Source: Mycolicibacterium xanthum
GTDB taxonomy: Bacteria; Actinomycetota; Actinomycetes; Mycobacteriales; Mycobacteriaceae
Direction of reading: 5' to 3'
NCBI RefSeq assembly: GCF_019710635.1
Contig: NZ_JAIFZS010000001.1
Coordinates: 310,001 to 374,000, forward strand
Length of the DNA stretch: 64,000 nucleotides
Shown here: positions 43,645 to 52,456 of the stretch, in pieces
How the letters are laid out: each line of letters starts with the position of its first letter
Position numbering within the stretch: position 1 is the stretch's first letter
Made by a program: the position numbers and the translations under genes
Notes under the pieces: model-generated
Database searches by the model: none
What the model was told of the DNA's origin: nothing
The model's input: only the letters and a program-made list of their open reading frames with translations

Positions 43645-44478
43645 TCAGTTCTTCGGGGGGCGGGGGCGGATCAGCACCGACTGCTGGATGGCGCCGACCG
43701 GCCCGGCCTCGTCGAACAGCGTTCCCAGCGTCGTCCCGATCCCGTCCGGGCCGTAATTCGTCTCGGCCCGGATGCCGGTCCACTCGCCCACGGGCAGCCG
43801 GTGCAGATGCACCACCAGATCGGTGTTGAGGAACGTGTAGCGGCGGATGTCGAGCTTGCTGCCGATCCCGTTGGCGTCGTCGGCCACCGCGAACAGCCGC
43901 TCCAGCGGCGTCATCTGCTCGCCCTTGACCAGGTCCACCTCCGGCCTGATCCACGACTCGCCCGGCCCGTCGCTCATCGGCTTGGTCAGCCACCGCCAAT
44001 CCAGGCTGTGCACGTAGTTGCGGTCCCAGTTCTTCTTCATGTCGCGGCCGCGCGCCTCGGCGAGTGGGCGCAGCGGCTCGGCGGTGGCGTGCACGATGTC
44101 GGCGGTGTCGAGGGTCTGCAGCCGCCACCCGCTGGCCCGGGCCACCGCACGGCGCTGCCCGTCCGGGCCGGCCGCCAGCATCTCGGCGCTGACCAGTTCG
44201 ATCTGGGTGCCCGCGCGCTCGCGTTGCGCGCGCACCCACAGATCGCCCTCCGCGGGCACCGGGCCGAGCAGGTCGATCAGCACCCGGCTCAGCCGGGTGT
44301 CGTCGCGCGGTTCGCAGCGTTGCAGGGCGCGCACCAGCAGCGCGGACACCGGGGCAGCGTGCTGGATGGCCGCCGACCACGTGCTGCGCACTAGATCGGT
44401 GGCGGCGAACCGTTCGCCGTGCGCGTCGTCGGCGTCGACGGGCACGTAGTAGGAATCGGATATGCAGGAATCCGACAT
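43645..44478 (-). CDS. Thioesterase-family protein, double hot-dog
   Basis: 277 residues. The N-terminal half holds FAATDLVRSTWSAAIQHAAP and LSRVLIDLLGPVPAEGDLWV; the C-terminal half GIGSKLDIRRYTFLNTDLVV then HLHRLPVGEWTGIRAETNYG and GPDGIGTTLGTLFDEAGPVG, which is the 4HBT_3/TesB-like pattern. Probably hydrolyses a CoA thioester. It lies ten bases downstream of the SMP-30 gene in a leftward operon driven from site C. Confidence 0.82.
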   Translation of the reverse strand: MSDSCISDSYYVPVDADDAHGERFAATDLVRSTWSAAIQHAAPVSALLVRALQRCEPRDDTRLSRVLIDLLGPVPAEGDLWVRAQRERAGTQIELVSAEMLAAGPDGQRRAVARASGWRLQTLDTADIVHATAEPLRPLAEARGRDMKKNWDRNYVHSLDWRWLTKPMSDGPGESWIRPEVDLVKGEQMTPLERLFAVADDANGIGSKLDIRRYTFLNTDLVVHLHRLPVGEWTGIRAETNYGPDGIGTTLGTLFDEAGPVGAIQQSVLIRPRPPKN

Positions 44479-44488
44479 TGGTGTCCTC

Positions 44489-45331
44489 TCAGCTGTGGCC
44501 GGCGGCGGGCACGTCGACGGTGATGGCTTCCAGGCGTGACAGTTTCGTGCCCCGCAGGCGTTCCGGGTAGGCGTCGGCGGACGACAGCACGAACAGCGTC
44601 CGGCCCTCGGGTCCGCCGAGCGTGCAGGCGATGGCGGCGCGGCCGTCGATGTCGATGCGGTCGGAAACGGTGAACCGCCCGTCGCCGTCGGCCACGATGC
44701 GCTCGAACTGGTGGGCCAGCGTCATCGCCGTCCACACCCCGCCCTCGGCGTCCAGGCAGATGCCGTCCGGCGGTCCGTCCAGGCCCTCGGCGAAAAGCCT
44801 TCGCCCGCCGAGTCGCCCGTCCTCGTCGATGTCGAACGCGGTCAGCCGCCGTCCCGTCGATTCGGCGACGATCAGGGTCTGTCCGTCCGGCGTGATCGCC
44901 ATGCCGTTGGGGAAGTCCAGCCCGGTGGCCACCACGGTGGCCCGCCGGTCGGGCTCGGCGTCGGGGTCGATGCGCACGATCACCCCGTCGGTGCGGGCCT
45001 GCGACCCCACGTACGCGCAGCCGTGCCGGTCGATCACCATGTCGCCCAGTGCTGCGGGAACCAGCGCCGAGACATCGGCGACCACGCTGACGGACTCACC
45101 GTCGTAGCGCAGCACCTGCCGGCGTTCGGTGGAGACGATCAGCAGCGAGCCGTCGGGCCGGAAACCCAGCCCGGAGGGTGCGTGACCGGCCAGGCGCAGC
45201 GTGCTGATTTGTCCGCCGAGCGTGACCGTGTGCACGGCCTCGCCGAGCATGTCGGAGAACCACACCAGGCCCTCGAACCAGCGGGGGCCTTCGCCGAAGC
45301 AGAAGCCATTGGCCAGCGGAGTGCGAGTCAT
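44489..45331 (-). CDS. SMP-30/gluconolactonase-like beta-propeller
   Basis: 280 residues. FCFGEGPRWFEGLVWFSDML near the N-terminus contains the metal Glu. GLGFRPDGSLLIVSTERRQV, GLDFPNGMAITPDGQTLIVA (metal Asn/Asp) and DGPPDGICLDAEGGVWTAM are successive blades. The family opens lactones with a divalent metal. Such an activity would suit the lactone made by the Baeyer-Villiger-type enzyme encoded at 49.9 kb. Start ATG 45331, about 42 bases below the site C leftward -10. Confidence 0.88.
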   Translation of the reverse strand: MTRTPLANGFCFGEGPRWFEGLVWFSDMLGEAVHTVTLGGQISTLRLAGHAPSGLGFRPDGSLLIVSTERRQVLRYDGESVSVVADVSALVPAALGDMVIDRHGCAYVGSQARTDGVIVRIDPDAEPDRRATVVATGLDFPNGMAITPDGQTLIVAESTGRRLTAFDIDEDGRLGGRRLFAEGLDGPPDGICLDAEGGVWTAMTLAHQFERIVADGDGRFTVSDRIDIDGRAAIACTLGGPEGRTLFVLSSADAYPERLRGTKLSRLEAITVDVPAAGHS

Positions 45332-45375
45332 CGGGCGACGACCGGTCGGACGCCCGGATTCCTGTGCGCGGTGAC

Positions 45376-45403
45376 TTTACAAAACACGCGACAAGTGTCA
45401 CGC
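45376..45403. promoter_or_regulatory. Shared operator/bidirectional promoter, site C
   Basis: TTTACAAA at 45376-45383, ten bases, AGTGTCACGC at 45394-45403, then T. Rightward -10 CACGCT (45399-45404) is followed by six bases and GTG 45411. Leftward -10 is TAAAGT (45379-45374), the best TANNNT match of the set, serving the SMP-30/thioesterase operon. Confidence 0.75.
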
Positions 45404-45410
45404 TCGCTGG

Positions 45411-45485
45411 GTGCAGCTGTCAACCACCTGCCACCGTTGTGCACCCGCCGGTGAGGGGACGTGTCCGATCGTGAGCCTGACGTGA
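45411..45485 (+). CDS. Possible 24-residue leaderless leader peptide
   Basis: GTG 45411 lies exactly six bases after the rightward -10 of site C and opens 24 codons ending at TGA 45483-45485, overlapping the start of the next gene (GTG 45461) in another frame. Three Cys codons occur in its first half. The placement matches the leaderless P450 start at site B, but there is no protein-level support. Confidence 0.3.
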   Translation: MQLSTTCHRCAPAGEGTCPIVSLT

Positions 45486-46192
45486 ACATGAAGAAGTATC
45501 ACAGCCACACCCTGCTCTACCTGCACGAGACCATCGATCTCGGATCGGCCCGCAGCGAGCAGTTCGTCGCGGAGTTCAGCGGCGTCTACCACCCGATGAT
45601 GAGCGACCTCGGCGCCCGGCTGTTCGCCCTGTGGGAGACCACCCCGTACAACGGGCACTGGCCGCAGGTGACGATCATCTGGGAGATCGACGCCTTCGCC
45701 GACTACGCGCGCATCGGCCGCGCCCAGGCCGCCGGCGGCAGCCACTCCGCGGCCGCGGGGAAGTGGTCGACATTCCTGCAGCAGATCGGGGCCCGGGGCG
45801 AGGGCCGGATCATGTACGCCGGACGCAGCAACAAGACGCTGGCTCAGCTGCAGGCCGAGGACTTCAAGGCGGGCCTGGTGATCCAGGAGATCATGCAGAC
45901 CAAGCCGGGACGCCAGGACGACTACATCCGCGAGCTCGAACGCCTCTACGTGCCGTGGTCGGAGTCCACCGGAAAGCGCTGGCTGGGTTCGTTCATCACC
46001 ACCTTCCGATTCAACGAGGTGATCCACTACTGGGCGCTGGAGGGCGACTGGGACTGCTTCGAGAACCACTACCCGTCGTGGAAGGATTCTCCACCGGCCG
46101 AGATCGTCACCTGGATGAGCGTCGCGCCCGCCCTGCGTGACGGCTGGGAGGACTCGATCCTGGCCGCACTGCCACCCTCGCCGCTGCGGTGA
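45461..46192 (+). CDS. NIPSNAP-like dimeric alpha-beta barrel protein
   Basis: 243 residues in two similar halves, each with a beta-alpha-beta-type pattern: HTLLYLHETIDLGSARSEQF with TIIWEIDAFADYARIG, then VIQEIMQTKPGRQDDYIREL with VIHYWALEGDWDCFENH. This resembles NIPSNAP/EthD-type folds, seen as accessory proteins in oxidative pathways. Assignment is tentative. GTG 45461 follows GAGGGGAC; GTG 45482 and ATG 45488 are alternatives. Its stop overlaps the P450 start (GTGA). Confidence 0.6.
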   Translation: MSDREPDVNMKKYHSHTLLYLHETIDLGSARSEQFVAEFSGVYHPMMSDLGARLFALWETTPYNGHWPQVTIIWEIDAFADYARIGRAQAAGGSHSAAAGKWSTFLQQIGARGEGRIMYAGRSNKTLAQLQAEDFKAGLVIQEIMQTKPGRQDDYIRELERLYVPWSESTGKRWLGSFITTFRFNEVIHYWALEGDWDCFENHYPSWKDSPPAEIVTWMSVAPALRDGWEDSILAALPPSPLR

Positions 46193-47445
46193 TCGTCATG
46201 CCGACCGACTTCACCTACGATCCGTTCGACCCCGCGGTGATGGCCGACCCGCTGCCGTTCTACCGGGTGCTCCGTGACGAGTACCCGGTGTACTACCTGG
46301 AGAAGTGGGACACCTTCGCGCTGTCCCGCTTCGCCGACATCTGGAATGTGCTGGAGATCAACGACGGAACGTTCGTCGCGTCGGAGGGGACGCTGCCCGC
46401 CGCGGCGGTGCTGGCCCGCCACAACGACGGTCCGGTACCCGACCCGCCGCTGCACCCGTTGCCGTTCCACGCCAACTTCGACGCCCCGATCTACGACGAC
46501 GTCCGTCGCTGCACCGCGGCGCCGTTCCGGCCCAGATCCGTCAACGCGCTGGCCGACCGGATCCGCACGCTGGCCAACGAGCGCCTCGACGAGCTGCTGC
46601 CCCGCGGCGGTTTCGACCTGACCCAGGAGTACGGCGGTATCGTCGCCGCCTCGGTGGTCTGCGAACTCGTCGGCCTGCCAACCGATCTGGCCGCCGACGT
46701 GCTGGCCACCGTCAATGCCGGCAGCCTGGCCGAACCGGGCAGCGGCGTCGAGGTGGCCAACGCCCGGCCGGGCTACCTGGACTACCTCGTCCCGGTCGTG
46801 CAGCGCCGGCGCGGGGGCGCGGATCGGGGCGAACTGCCGATCGTCGACAACCTGCTGGCCTACCGGCTGCCCGACGGTTCGGCGCTGTCCGACATGGAGG
46901 CCGCCGTCCAGATGCTCGGCGTGTTCATCGGCGGGACCGAGACGGTGCCCAAGATCGTCGCCCACGGCCTGTGGGAGCTCTCGCGCCACCCCGACCAGCT
47001 GGCCGCGGTGCGCGCCGACCTGTCGGCCAACGTGCCGGTCGCGCGCGAGGAGATGATCCGGTTCTGCGCGCCCGCCCAGTGGTTCGCGCGCACCCTGCGC
47101 AGGCCGTTCACCATGCACGACAAAACGATCCAGCCGGGACAGCGGATCATCTCGCTGCTCGCGTCGGCGAACCGGGACGAACGCGAATACCCCGAACCGG
47201 ACCGGTTCATCTGGGACCGGCCGATCGAGCGGCTGCTGGCCTTCGGCCGGGGACAGCACTTCTGCCTGGGTGCGCATCTGGCCCGGCTGGAGATCGCGAT
47301 CATGGTCACCGAGTGGCTCAAACGGGTACCGGACTTCCAGGTCGACACCGCCGCCGCGGCCAGGCCGCCGTCCAGCTTCCAGTGGGGCTGGAACCGGCTG
47401 CCCGTGGAAGTTCCGGCGGTCCCGGAAGTCCGGGTGGAGGCCTGA
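46189..47445 (+). CDS. Cytochrome P450
   Basis: 418 residues from GTG 46189, overlapping the previous stop. I-helix FIGGTETVPK near 246, ExxR replaced by EEMIRF near 286 (Glu and Arg kept), heme loop AFGRGQHFCLG with Cys about 359. N-terminal FTYDPFDPAVMADPLPFYRV resembles the P450 at 4900. Second gene of the seven-gene rightward run from site C (45461 to 52407). Substrate unknown. Confidence 0.92.
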   Translation: MIVMPTDFTYDPFDPAVMADPLPFYRVLRDEYPVYYLEKWDTFALSRFADIWNVLEINDGTFVASEGTLPAAAVLARHNDGPVPDPPLHPLPFHANFDAPIYDDVRRCTAAPFRPRSVNALADRIRTLANERLDELLPRGGFDLTQEYGGIVAASVVCELVGLPTDLAADVLATVNAGSLAEPGSGVEVANARPGYLDYLVPVVQRRRGGADRGELPIVDNLLAYRLPDGSALSDMEAAVQMLGVFIGGTETVPKIVAHGLWELSRHPDQLAAVRADLSANVPVAREEMIRFCAPAQWFARTLRRPFTMHDKTIQPGQRIISLLASANRDEREYPEPDRFIWDRPIERLLAFGRGQHFCLGAHLARLEIAIMVTEWLKRVPDFQVDTAAAARPPSSFQWGWNRLPVEVPAVPEVRVEA

Positions 47446-47446
47446 C

Positions 47447-48415
47447 GTGTGGTCCTACCGGCTGGTCGCCCCGTTCACCTTCGAGAAGGTCGACGTCCTA
47501 CCGCGCTCACCCGAGTCGCTGGGCGACGGCCAGGTACTGCTGCGATTCCTCGCCGCCGGCATCTGCGGCAGCGACCTGCCCGGATTCCGTGGCGCACAGG
47601 GCCGATTGCCCGGCGACACCGGTCGCTGCGCCGCCGAGAAGAACGGCTTCCCGATCCACGAGATCGTCGGTGAGGTGATCGCCAGCGGCCACCCCGCTCA
47701 TCGCGCCGGTGACCGGGTGGTGGGCTGGGCGTCGGGTTTCGACGGCCTGATGGAACAGGTGGTCGCCGACGGCGACGGGCTGGCGCCCTACGACGCCGGG
47801 CTCACCCCGGCACAGGCGGTCGGGCTGCAGCCGCTCGCGTGTGTGCTCTACGCGGTCGAGCAGCTGCCCGAGCTGGCCGGCCGCCATGTCGCGGTACTCG
47901 GCCAGGGTTCGATCGGGTTGCTGTTCTCCTACGTCGCCAAGGCCGCGGGCGCCGCCCACGTCACCGGGGTGGACCCGGTGGACCGCGCCGACATCGGTCC
48001 CGCGTTCGGGGTCGACACCGTCGTGCGGGCGACCAGTGACCGCTGGGTGCGCCACCTCACCCCGGAAGCCAAGCCCGACATCGTGATCGAGGCGGTGGGC
48101 CATCAGGTCGCGACCCTGTCCCACGCGGTCGAAGCGGCCGCGTTCGGCGGGACGGTGTTCTACTTCGGGGTGCCCGACGACGACGCCTACCCGATCAGCA
48201 TGCGGACCATGCTGCGCAACAACCTGACCCTGAAGTCCGGTGTGACGCTGGACCGCCGGCGCGTCCTCGAGAAGGCCGACGTGTTCGCCCGCGAGCATCC
48301 CGGCCTGCTGTCGCGCTACCTCACGCACACCTTCGGCGTCGACGAGTCGCAGGCCGCCTTCGAGCTGGCCTGCCGCCCGGTGCCCGATCGGGTCAAGATC
48401 GCGATCGCGGGCTGA
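47447..48415 (+). CDS. Zn-type medium-chain alcohol dehydrogenase
   Basis: 322 residues from GTG 47447, one base after the P450 stop. ICGSDLPGF supplies the catalytic Cys and neighbours, PIHEIVGEVI the His-Glu of the usual GHE motif, and VAVLGQGSIGLLF near 145 is the cofactor loop. The four-Cys structural zinc lobe is not visible. It probably oxidises the alcohol produced by the upstream P450 to a ketone, the substrate type needed by the Baeyer-Villiger enzyme encoded downstream. Confidence 0.88.
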   Translation: MWSYRLVAPFTFEKVDVLPRSPESLGDGQVLLRFLAAGICGSDLPGFRGAQGRLPGDTGRCAAEKNGFPIHEIVGEVIASGHPAHRAGDRVVGWASGFDGLMEQVVADGDGLAPYDAGLTPAQAVGLQPLACVLYAVEQLPELAGRHVAVLGQGSIGLLFSYVAKAAGAAHVTGVDPVDRADIGPAFGVDTVVRATSDRWVRHLTPEAKPDIVIEAVGHQVATLSHAVEAAAFGGTVFYFGVPDDDAYPISMRTMLRNNLTLKSGVTLDRRRVLEKADVFAREHPGLLSRYLTHTFGVDESQAAFELACRPVPDRVKIAIAG

Positions 48416-48416
48416 G

Positions 48417-49208
48417 ATGACGACGACGAGCAGGCTGCAGGACGCGCTGGCCACCAGGGCGCAGGTGTGGGGCGGCTGGGTGGTGGGCCCGACGGTGCTG
48501 GGTCCCGAGGAGTTCGCCCAGGCCGGTTACGGCTACGTCGGATTCGATGTGCAGCACGGCTATCTCAGCGACGCCGACGTGGCGCTGATGCTGCGTCGCC
48601 TCGAGCACGTCGACATCGGCACGGTGGTGCGGTTGCCCGGTGCCGATACCGCCGCCATCGGGCGGGTGCTGGACGCCGGGGCCGACGGTGTCGTCATCGC
48701 GATGGTCGAGTCGGCCGAACAGGCGGCGGCCGCGGTGGCCGCCACCCGGTACGCCCCGCGCGGGGTGCGCAGTTTCGGACCGCTGCGGGCGAGCCTGGGT
48801 GTCGATCCGGGCGCTCTGGAGGCGCGCACGTCGGTGTTCGCGATGATCGAGACCGCCCGGGGCCTGACTGCGCTCGACGACATCTGCGCGGTCGACGGCC
48901 TGACGGGGATCTACGTCGGGCCGGCGGACCTGGCGATCTCCCTCGGGTACCGGCCCACCGATGGGTTCTCCGAGCCGACGGTCCGCGACGCGATCCTGCG
49001 GATCCACCACACCGCCACGGCGGCCGGCCTGGTCGCCGGAATCCACGCAGGAGCCGGAAAGTTCGGAAACATGATGGCGCAGGAGGGCTTCCAGATGATC
49101 ACCCTGGCATCGGAGTCGCAGGCCCTGCGCCGGGGGGCCGCCGCGCACCTCGCCGAGGCCGTCGGCGCGGACCCCGGAGATACCCCGGCCGCAGGGGGAT
49201 ACCGGTGA
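48417..49208 (+). CDS. HpcH/HpaI-family aldolase
   Basis: 263 residues. WVVGPTVLGPEEFAQAGYGY, GFDVQHGYLS (Asp and catalytic His, where DxEH is usual), VVRLPGADTAAIGRVLDAGA, MVESAEQA and IETARGL (metal Glu), and YVGPADLAISLG. The family cleaves 2-oxo-4-hydroxy acids or beta-hydroxyacyl-CoAs with a divalent metal. ATG 48417 is one base after the ADH stop. It would act late in ring degradation. Confidence 0.88.
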   Translation: MTTTSRLQDALATRAQVWGGWVVGPTVLGPEEFAQAGYGYVGFDVQHGYLSDADVALMLRRLEHVDIGTVVRLPGADTAAIGRVLDAGADGVVIAMVESAEQAAAAVAATRYAPRGVRSFGPLRASLGVDPGALEARTSVFAMIETARGLTALDDICAVDGLTGIYVGPADLAISLGYRPTDGFSEPTVRDAILRIHHTATAAGLVAGIHAGAGKFGNMMAQEGFQMITLASESQALRRGAAAHLAEAVGADPGDTPAAGGYR

Positions 49209-49942
49209 ACGCCGCCCCGGCCCGGGTCGCGCTGGTCACCGGTGCCGCCCGCGGGCAGGGCGCCGCGATCGCGTCCCGGCTGCTCGCCGACGGATACCTG
49301 GTCGCGGCCTGCGACCGGCTCGCCGACGACCTCACCGAGACCGTCGCCACATTCGGCAGCGATCGGGCGATGGCGGTGCCACTCGACGTCACCTCGCCCG
49401 AGGACTGGGCACAAGCGGTGGACACCGTGGTGGAGCGGTTCGGCGGGCTGTCCACGCTGGTGAACAACGCCGGCGTGCTACACCGCGCATCGCTGGCCGA
49501 CGAGACGCCCGCCGGGTTCGAGGGCAGCTGGCGGGTCAACTGCCTGGGCCCGTTCCTGGGCATCCAGGCCGCCCTGCCGCACCTGCGCACCGCGGAGGGA
49601 GCGGCGGTGGTCAACACCTGCAGCACCGGGGCGATCCGGGCATTCCCCAACCACATCGCCTACGGCTCGTCGAAGTGGGCGCTGCGCGGGTTGACCCAGA
49701 TCGCCGCGGTGGAGCTGGCGCCGGCGGGTATTCGCGTCAACGCGGTGTTCCCCGGACCGGTCGAGACGCCGATGCTCGACACGGCGACGCAGACCCGGCT
49801 CGCCGCCCACGCATTGATGGGCCGCATCGGCAAGCCCGTGGAGATCGCCGATGCGGTCGCGTTCCTGGTCTCCGAGCACGCATCGTTCATCACCGGATCA
49901 GAGCTCATCGTCGACGGTGGGCAGTCCCTGCAGATTGGATGA
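49205..49942 (+). CDS. SDR-family oxidoreductase
   Basis: 245 residues from GTG 49205, overlapping the aldolase stop (GTGA). TGAARGQGAAIA near residue 12, NNAGVLH near 88, catalytic Ser in TCSTGA, YGSSK near 152, and PGPVETPM. The C-terminus FITGSELIVDGGQS is classical. It lacks the mycofactocin-type insert seen at 3014, so it uses free NAD(P). Its stop overlaps the next start (ATGA). Confidence 0.92.
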   Translation: MNAAPARVALVTGAARGQGAAIASRLLADGYLVAACDRLADDLTETVATFGSDRAMAVPLDVTSPEDWAQAVDTVVERFGGLSTLVNNAGVLHRASLADETPAGFEGSWRVNCLGPFLGIQAALPHLRTAEGAAVVNTCSTGAIRAFPNHIAYGSSKWALRGLTQIAAVELAPAGIRVNAVFPGPVETPMLDTATQTRLAAHALMGRIGKPVEIADAVAFLVSEHASFITGSELIVDGGQSLQIG

Positions 49943-51459
49943 CAACCAATATGGCGAAGACGCTCTCAGTGGGCATCATCGGGGCCGGCCCGGGCGGGCT
50001 GGCGCTGGGAATCTTTTTGCGCAAGGCCGGATTCGACGACTTCACCATCTTCGACCGGGAGGACGGCGTCGGGGGAACCTGGCGGATCAACACCTACCCG
50101 GGCCTGGCCTGCGACGTGAAGTCCCACCTGTACTCCTACTCCTTCGACCTCAACTCGGACTGGTCGCGGCTGTGGCCCGAACAGCCGGAGATCCTCGACT
50201 ACTTCGAACGGTGCGCCCAGCGCTACCAACTGGCGGGCAACCTGCGGCTCAACACCGAGATCGTCTCCGCCCGATGGCAGCCGGACACCAAGACGTGGCT
50301 GGTGCGGACCGCCGACGGGGACGAGTACACCTTCGACATCGTGGTGTCGGCGGTCGGCGTGTTCACCCAGCCGGTGATGCCCGACCTGGCCGAGGAGGAG
50401 CCGTTCACCGGCACCGTCATGCACACGGCGAGCTGGGACCATTCGGTGGATCTGGCCGGCGCGCGGGTGGCGGTACTGGGCACCGGATCGACGGCATCGC
50501 AGCTCGTTCCCGAGGTGGCGAAGGTTGCGGCCAAGGTCTACTCGGTGCAGCGCTCGCCCACCTGGGTGCTGCCGAAGCCGGATCGCCCGTACACCGACCG
50601 CGAGAAATGGATGTTCGCCCACATCCCGCTGGCCAAGCGGATCTACCGCACCCGGCTGTGGCTGCGCAGCGAGTCGAACATCTCGGTGATCGAGAACGGC
50701 AGCGACAAGACCCAGGAGTTCAAACAGATCGCGTTGCGCTCACTGGAAGCCACGATTTCCGATGAGGAACTGCGCCGCGCTCTGACCCCGGAGCATCCCC
50801 TCGGATGCAAGCGGCTGGTGTTCGCGACGGACTATCTGCAGACGCTCAACCAGCCGCATGTCGAGGTGGTTTCCAGCGCGGCCCGCACCCTGCGGTCGCG
50901 GTCACTGGTCACCGAGGACGGCACCGAACTGGACGTCGACGCGGTGCTGTGCGCAACCGGCTACGCAGCCGCCGACTACCTGGGACAGATCGAGGTGGTC
51001 GGCGCGGAAGGCGTTGCCTTGACTGATGTCTGGCGGGACGGAGCGTATGCCTATCTCGGCATGGCGGTGCCCGGGTTCCCGAACTTCTTCATGCTCTACG
51101 GGCCGAACACCAACGTCGGTTCCAACAGCGTCATCTTCATGTTGGAGGCCCAGGCGCACTACATCGTGCGGGCGCTGAAGTACATGCGCCGCAAGAACAA
51201 GCCGTATATCGAGGTGCGTTCCGACGTGACGAGCCGGTTCCTGGCCCGGGTCGACAAGTGGATGGAGGGCACGGTCTGGCTGACCCGGTGCAGCAACTAC
51301 TTCCGGGCCGCCAACGGCCGGGTGGTCACCCAGTGGCCGCGCAGCGCACGCGATTTCTGGGGTATGACGCGCTGGTTCCGGTCGGGCGACTACACCTTCG
51401 ACCCGCCCGCGGTGCGACAACCGATCGAGGTGGGTGCCCAGACCGCGGTGAAACGGTAG
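49939..51459 (+). CDS. Flavin monooxygenase, Baeyer-Villiger type
   Basis: 506 residues from ATG 49939 (ATG 49951 also possible). First dinucleotide motif GIIGAGPGGLALG near 12, GVGGTWRINTYPGLACDVKS near 46, the Baeyer-Villiger-type fingerprint FTGTVMHTASWDH near 155 and second dinucleotide motif VAVLGTGSTASQ near 175. These enzymes insert oxygen next to a ketone to give an ester or lactone, using FAD and NADPH. A dehydrogenase precedes and an esterase follows, exactly the order needed. Confidence 0.92.
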   Translation: MTTNMAKTLSVGIIGAGPGGLALGIFLRKAGFDDFTIFDREDGVGGTWRINTYPGLACDVKSHLYSYSFDLNSDWSRLWPEQPEILDYFERCAQRYQLAGNLRLNTEIVSARWQPDTKTWLVRTADGDEYTFDIVVSAVGVFTQPVMPDLAEEEPFTGTVMHTASWDHSVDLAGARVAVLGTGSTASQLVPEVAKVAAKVYSVQRSPTWVLPKPDRPYTDREKWMFAHIPLAKRIYRTRLWLRSESNISVIENGSDKTQEFKQIALRSLEATISDEELRRALTPEHPLGCKRLVFATDYLQTLNQPHVEVVSSAARTLRSRSLVTEDGTELDVDAVLCATGYAAADYLGQIEVVGAEGVALTDVWRDGAYAYLGMAVPGFPNFFMLYGPNTNVGSNSVIFMLEAQAHYIVRALKYMRRKNKPYIEVRSDVTSRFLARVDKWMEGTVWLTRCSNYFRAANGRVVTQWPRSARDFWGMTRWFRSGDYTFDPPAVRQPIEVGAQTAVKR

Positions 51460-51465
51460 CGTGCC

Positions 51466-52407
51466 GTGGCGATCCCGGGGATTCCCGGCGGCGACGTGAC
51501 CGCCCGGCTCGACCCCGCACTGCGACACCTGTCGGAGATTCGCACCGATCTGTCGCCCCCGGTGCTCGGTGCGGTCCGCGACTCGCTGAACCAGCGGCGG
51601 GCCGAGACCGCCAGGTCGGTCGACACCGTCGGCGCGGAGGTCGAGCAACGCGAGGTGCCCGTCGAGGACCGGGTCGTCACGGTGCGGATCTACCGCGGCG
51701 GACCACCGCCGTCACCGGTGGTGATCTACTGCCACTCCGGTGCTTTCGTTCTCGGCAACCTCGACACCGACCACCGTCAGTGTGTGGAGTTCGCCCGGCG
51801 CGGACGCTGCACGGTGATCTCGGTGGACTACCGGCTGGCGCCGGAGCATCCGTTCCCCGCGGCCCTCGACGACGCCTCGGCGATCCTGCAGTGGGCGGTG
51901 CACAGCGCGGTCGAACTGGGCATCGACCCCGGTGCGGTGGCGGTGGCGGGCAGCAGCGCGGGCGCGTCGCTGGCGGCGCGGCTGGCCCAGCTCGCCACGG
52001 CCGGGCAGGTGCCCGCGGTGGTGTTCACGCTGCTGCACCAGCCGGTGCTCGACGACCGGCCGACTCCGTCGAAGGAGGAGTTCACCGCCACACCGGGATT
52101 CGACACCGAGGCGGTGCGGTGGATGTGGCGGCACTATGCGGGCGAACGGGTGCCCGCCGGCGCTGTTCCGGCCCGAGTCGGCGAGTTGGACGGACTGCCC
52201 CCCACGCTGATCACCTGTTCTGAGCTGGACCCACTGCGCGACGAGGCCATCGACTACGCATTGCGCCTGATGTGGGCCGGCGTCGGCACCGAACTGCACG
52301 TGTTCTCCGGCACCTGCCACGGGTTCGACTCCCTGGTACCCGAATGGGAGACCAGCGAGCAGCTGTTCGCGATGCAGGGCGCGGCGCTGCGCCGGGCGTT
52401 CTTGTGA
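51466..52407 (+). CDS. Alpha/beta hydrolase, HSL-type esterase
   Basis: 313 residues. Oxyanion motif YCHSGAFVLGN near 88 (HGGG is HSGA here), DYRLAPEHPFPAALDD near 123, nucleophile Ser about 164 in GSSAGA, Asp in SELDPLRDE near 251 and His in CHGFDS near 285. It hydrolyses short acyl esters; beside a Baeyer-Villiger enzyme it would open the resulting ester or lactone. Start GTG 51466 is six bases after the previous stop. Its stop lies inside the terminator stem. Confidence 0.9.
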   Translation: MAIPGIPGGDVTARLDPALRHLSEIRTDLSPPVLGAVRDSLNQRRAETARSVDTVGAEVEQREVPVEDRVVTVRIYRGGPPPSPVVIYCHSGAFVLGNLDTDHRQCVEFARRGRCTVISVDYRLAPEHPFPAALDDASAILQWAVHSAVELGIDPGAVAVAGSSAGASLAARLAQLATAGQVPAVVFTLLHQPVLDDRPTPSKEEFTATPGFDTEAVRWMWRHYAGERVPAGAVPARVGELDGLPPTLITCSELDPLRDEAIDYALRLMWAGVGTELHVFSGTCHGFDSLVPEWETSEQLFAMQGAALRRAFL

Positions 52408-52456
52408 TTTCGGTGTACTTCGTCACGTCAGATGTGACGAAGTACACCGAAATCAC
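52404..52456. terminator. Perfect 23-base inverted repeat, bidirectional terminator
   Basis: 52404-52426 is the exact reverse complement of 52434-52456, around a seven-base loop. The left arm contains the esterase stop (52405-52407) and the right arm the stop of the convergent SRPBCC gene (52453-52455). A T-rich stretch is absent downstream. Its size and perfection suggest strong termination in both directions. Confidence 0.85.
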
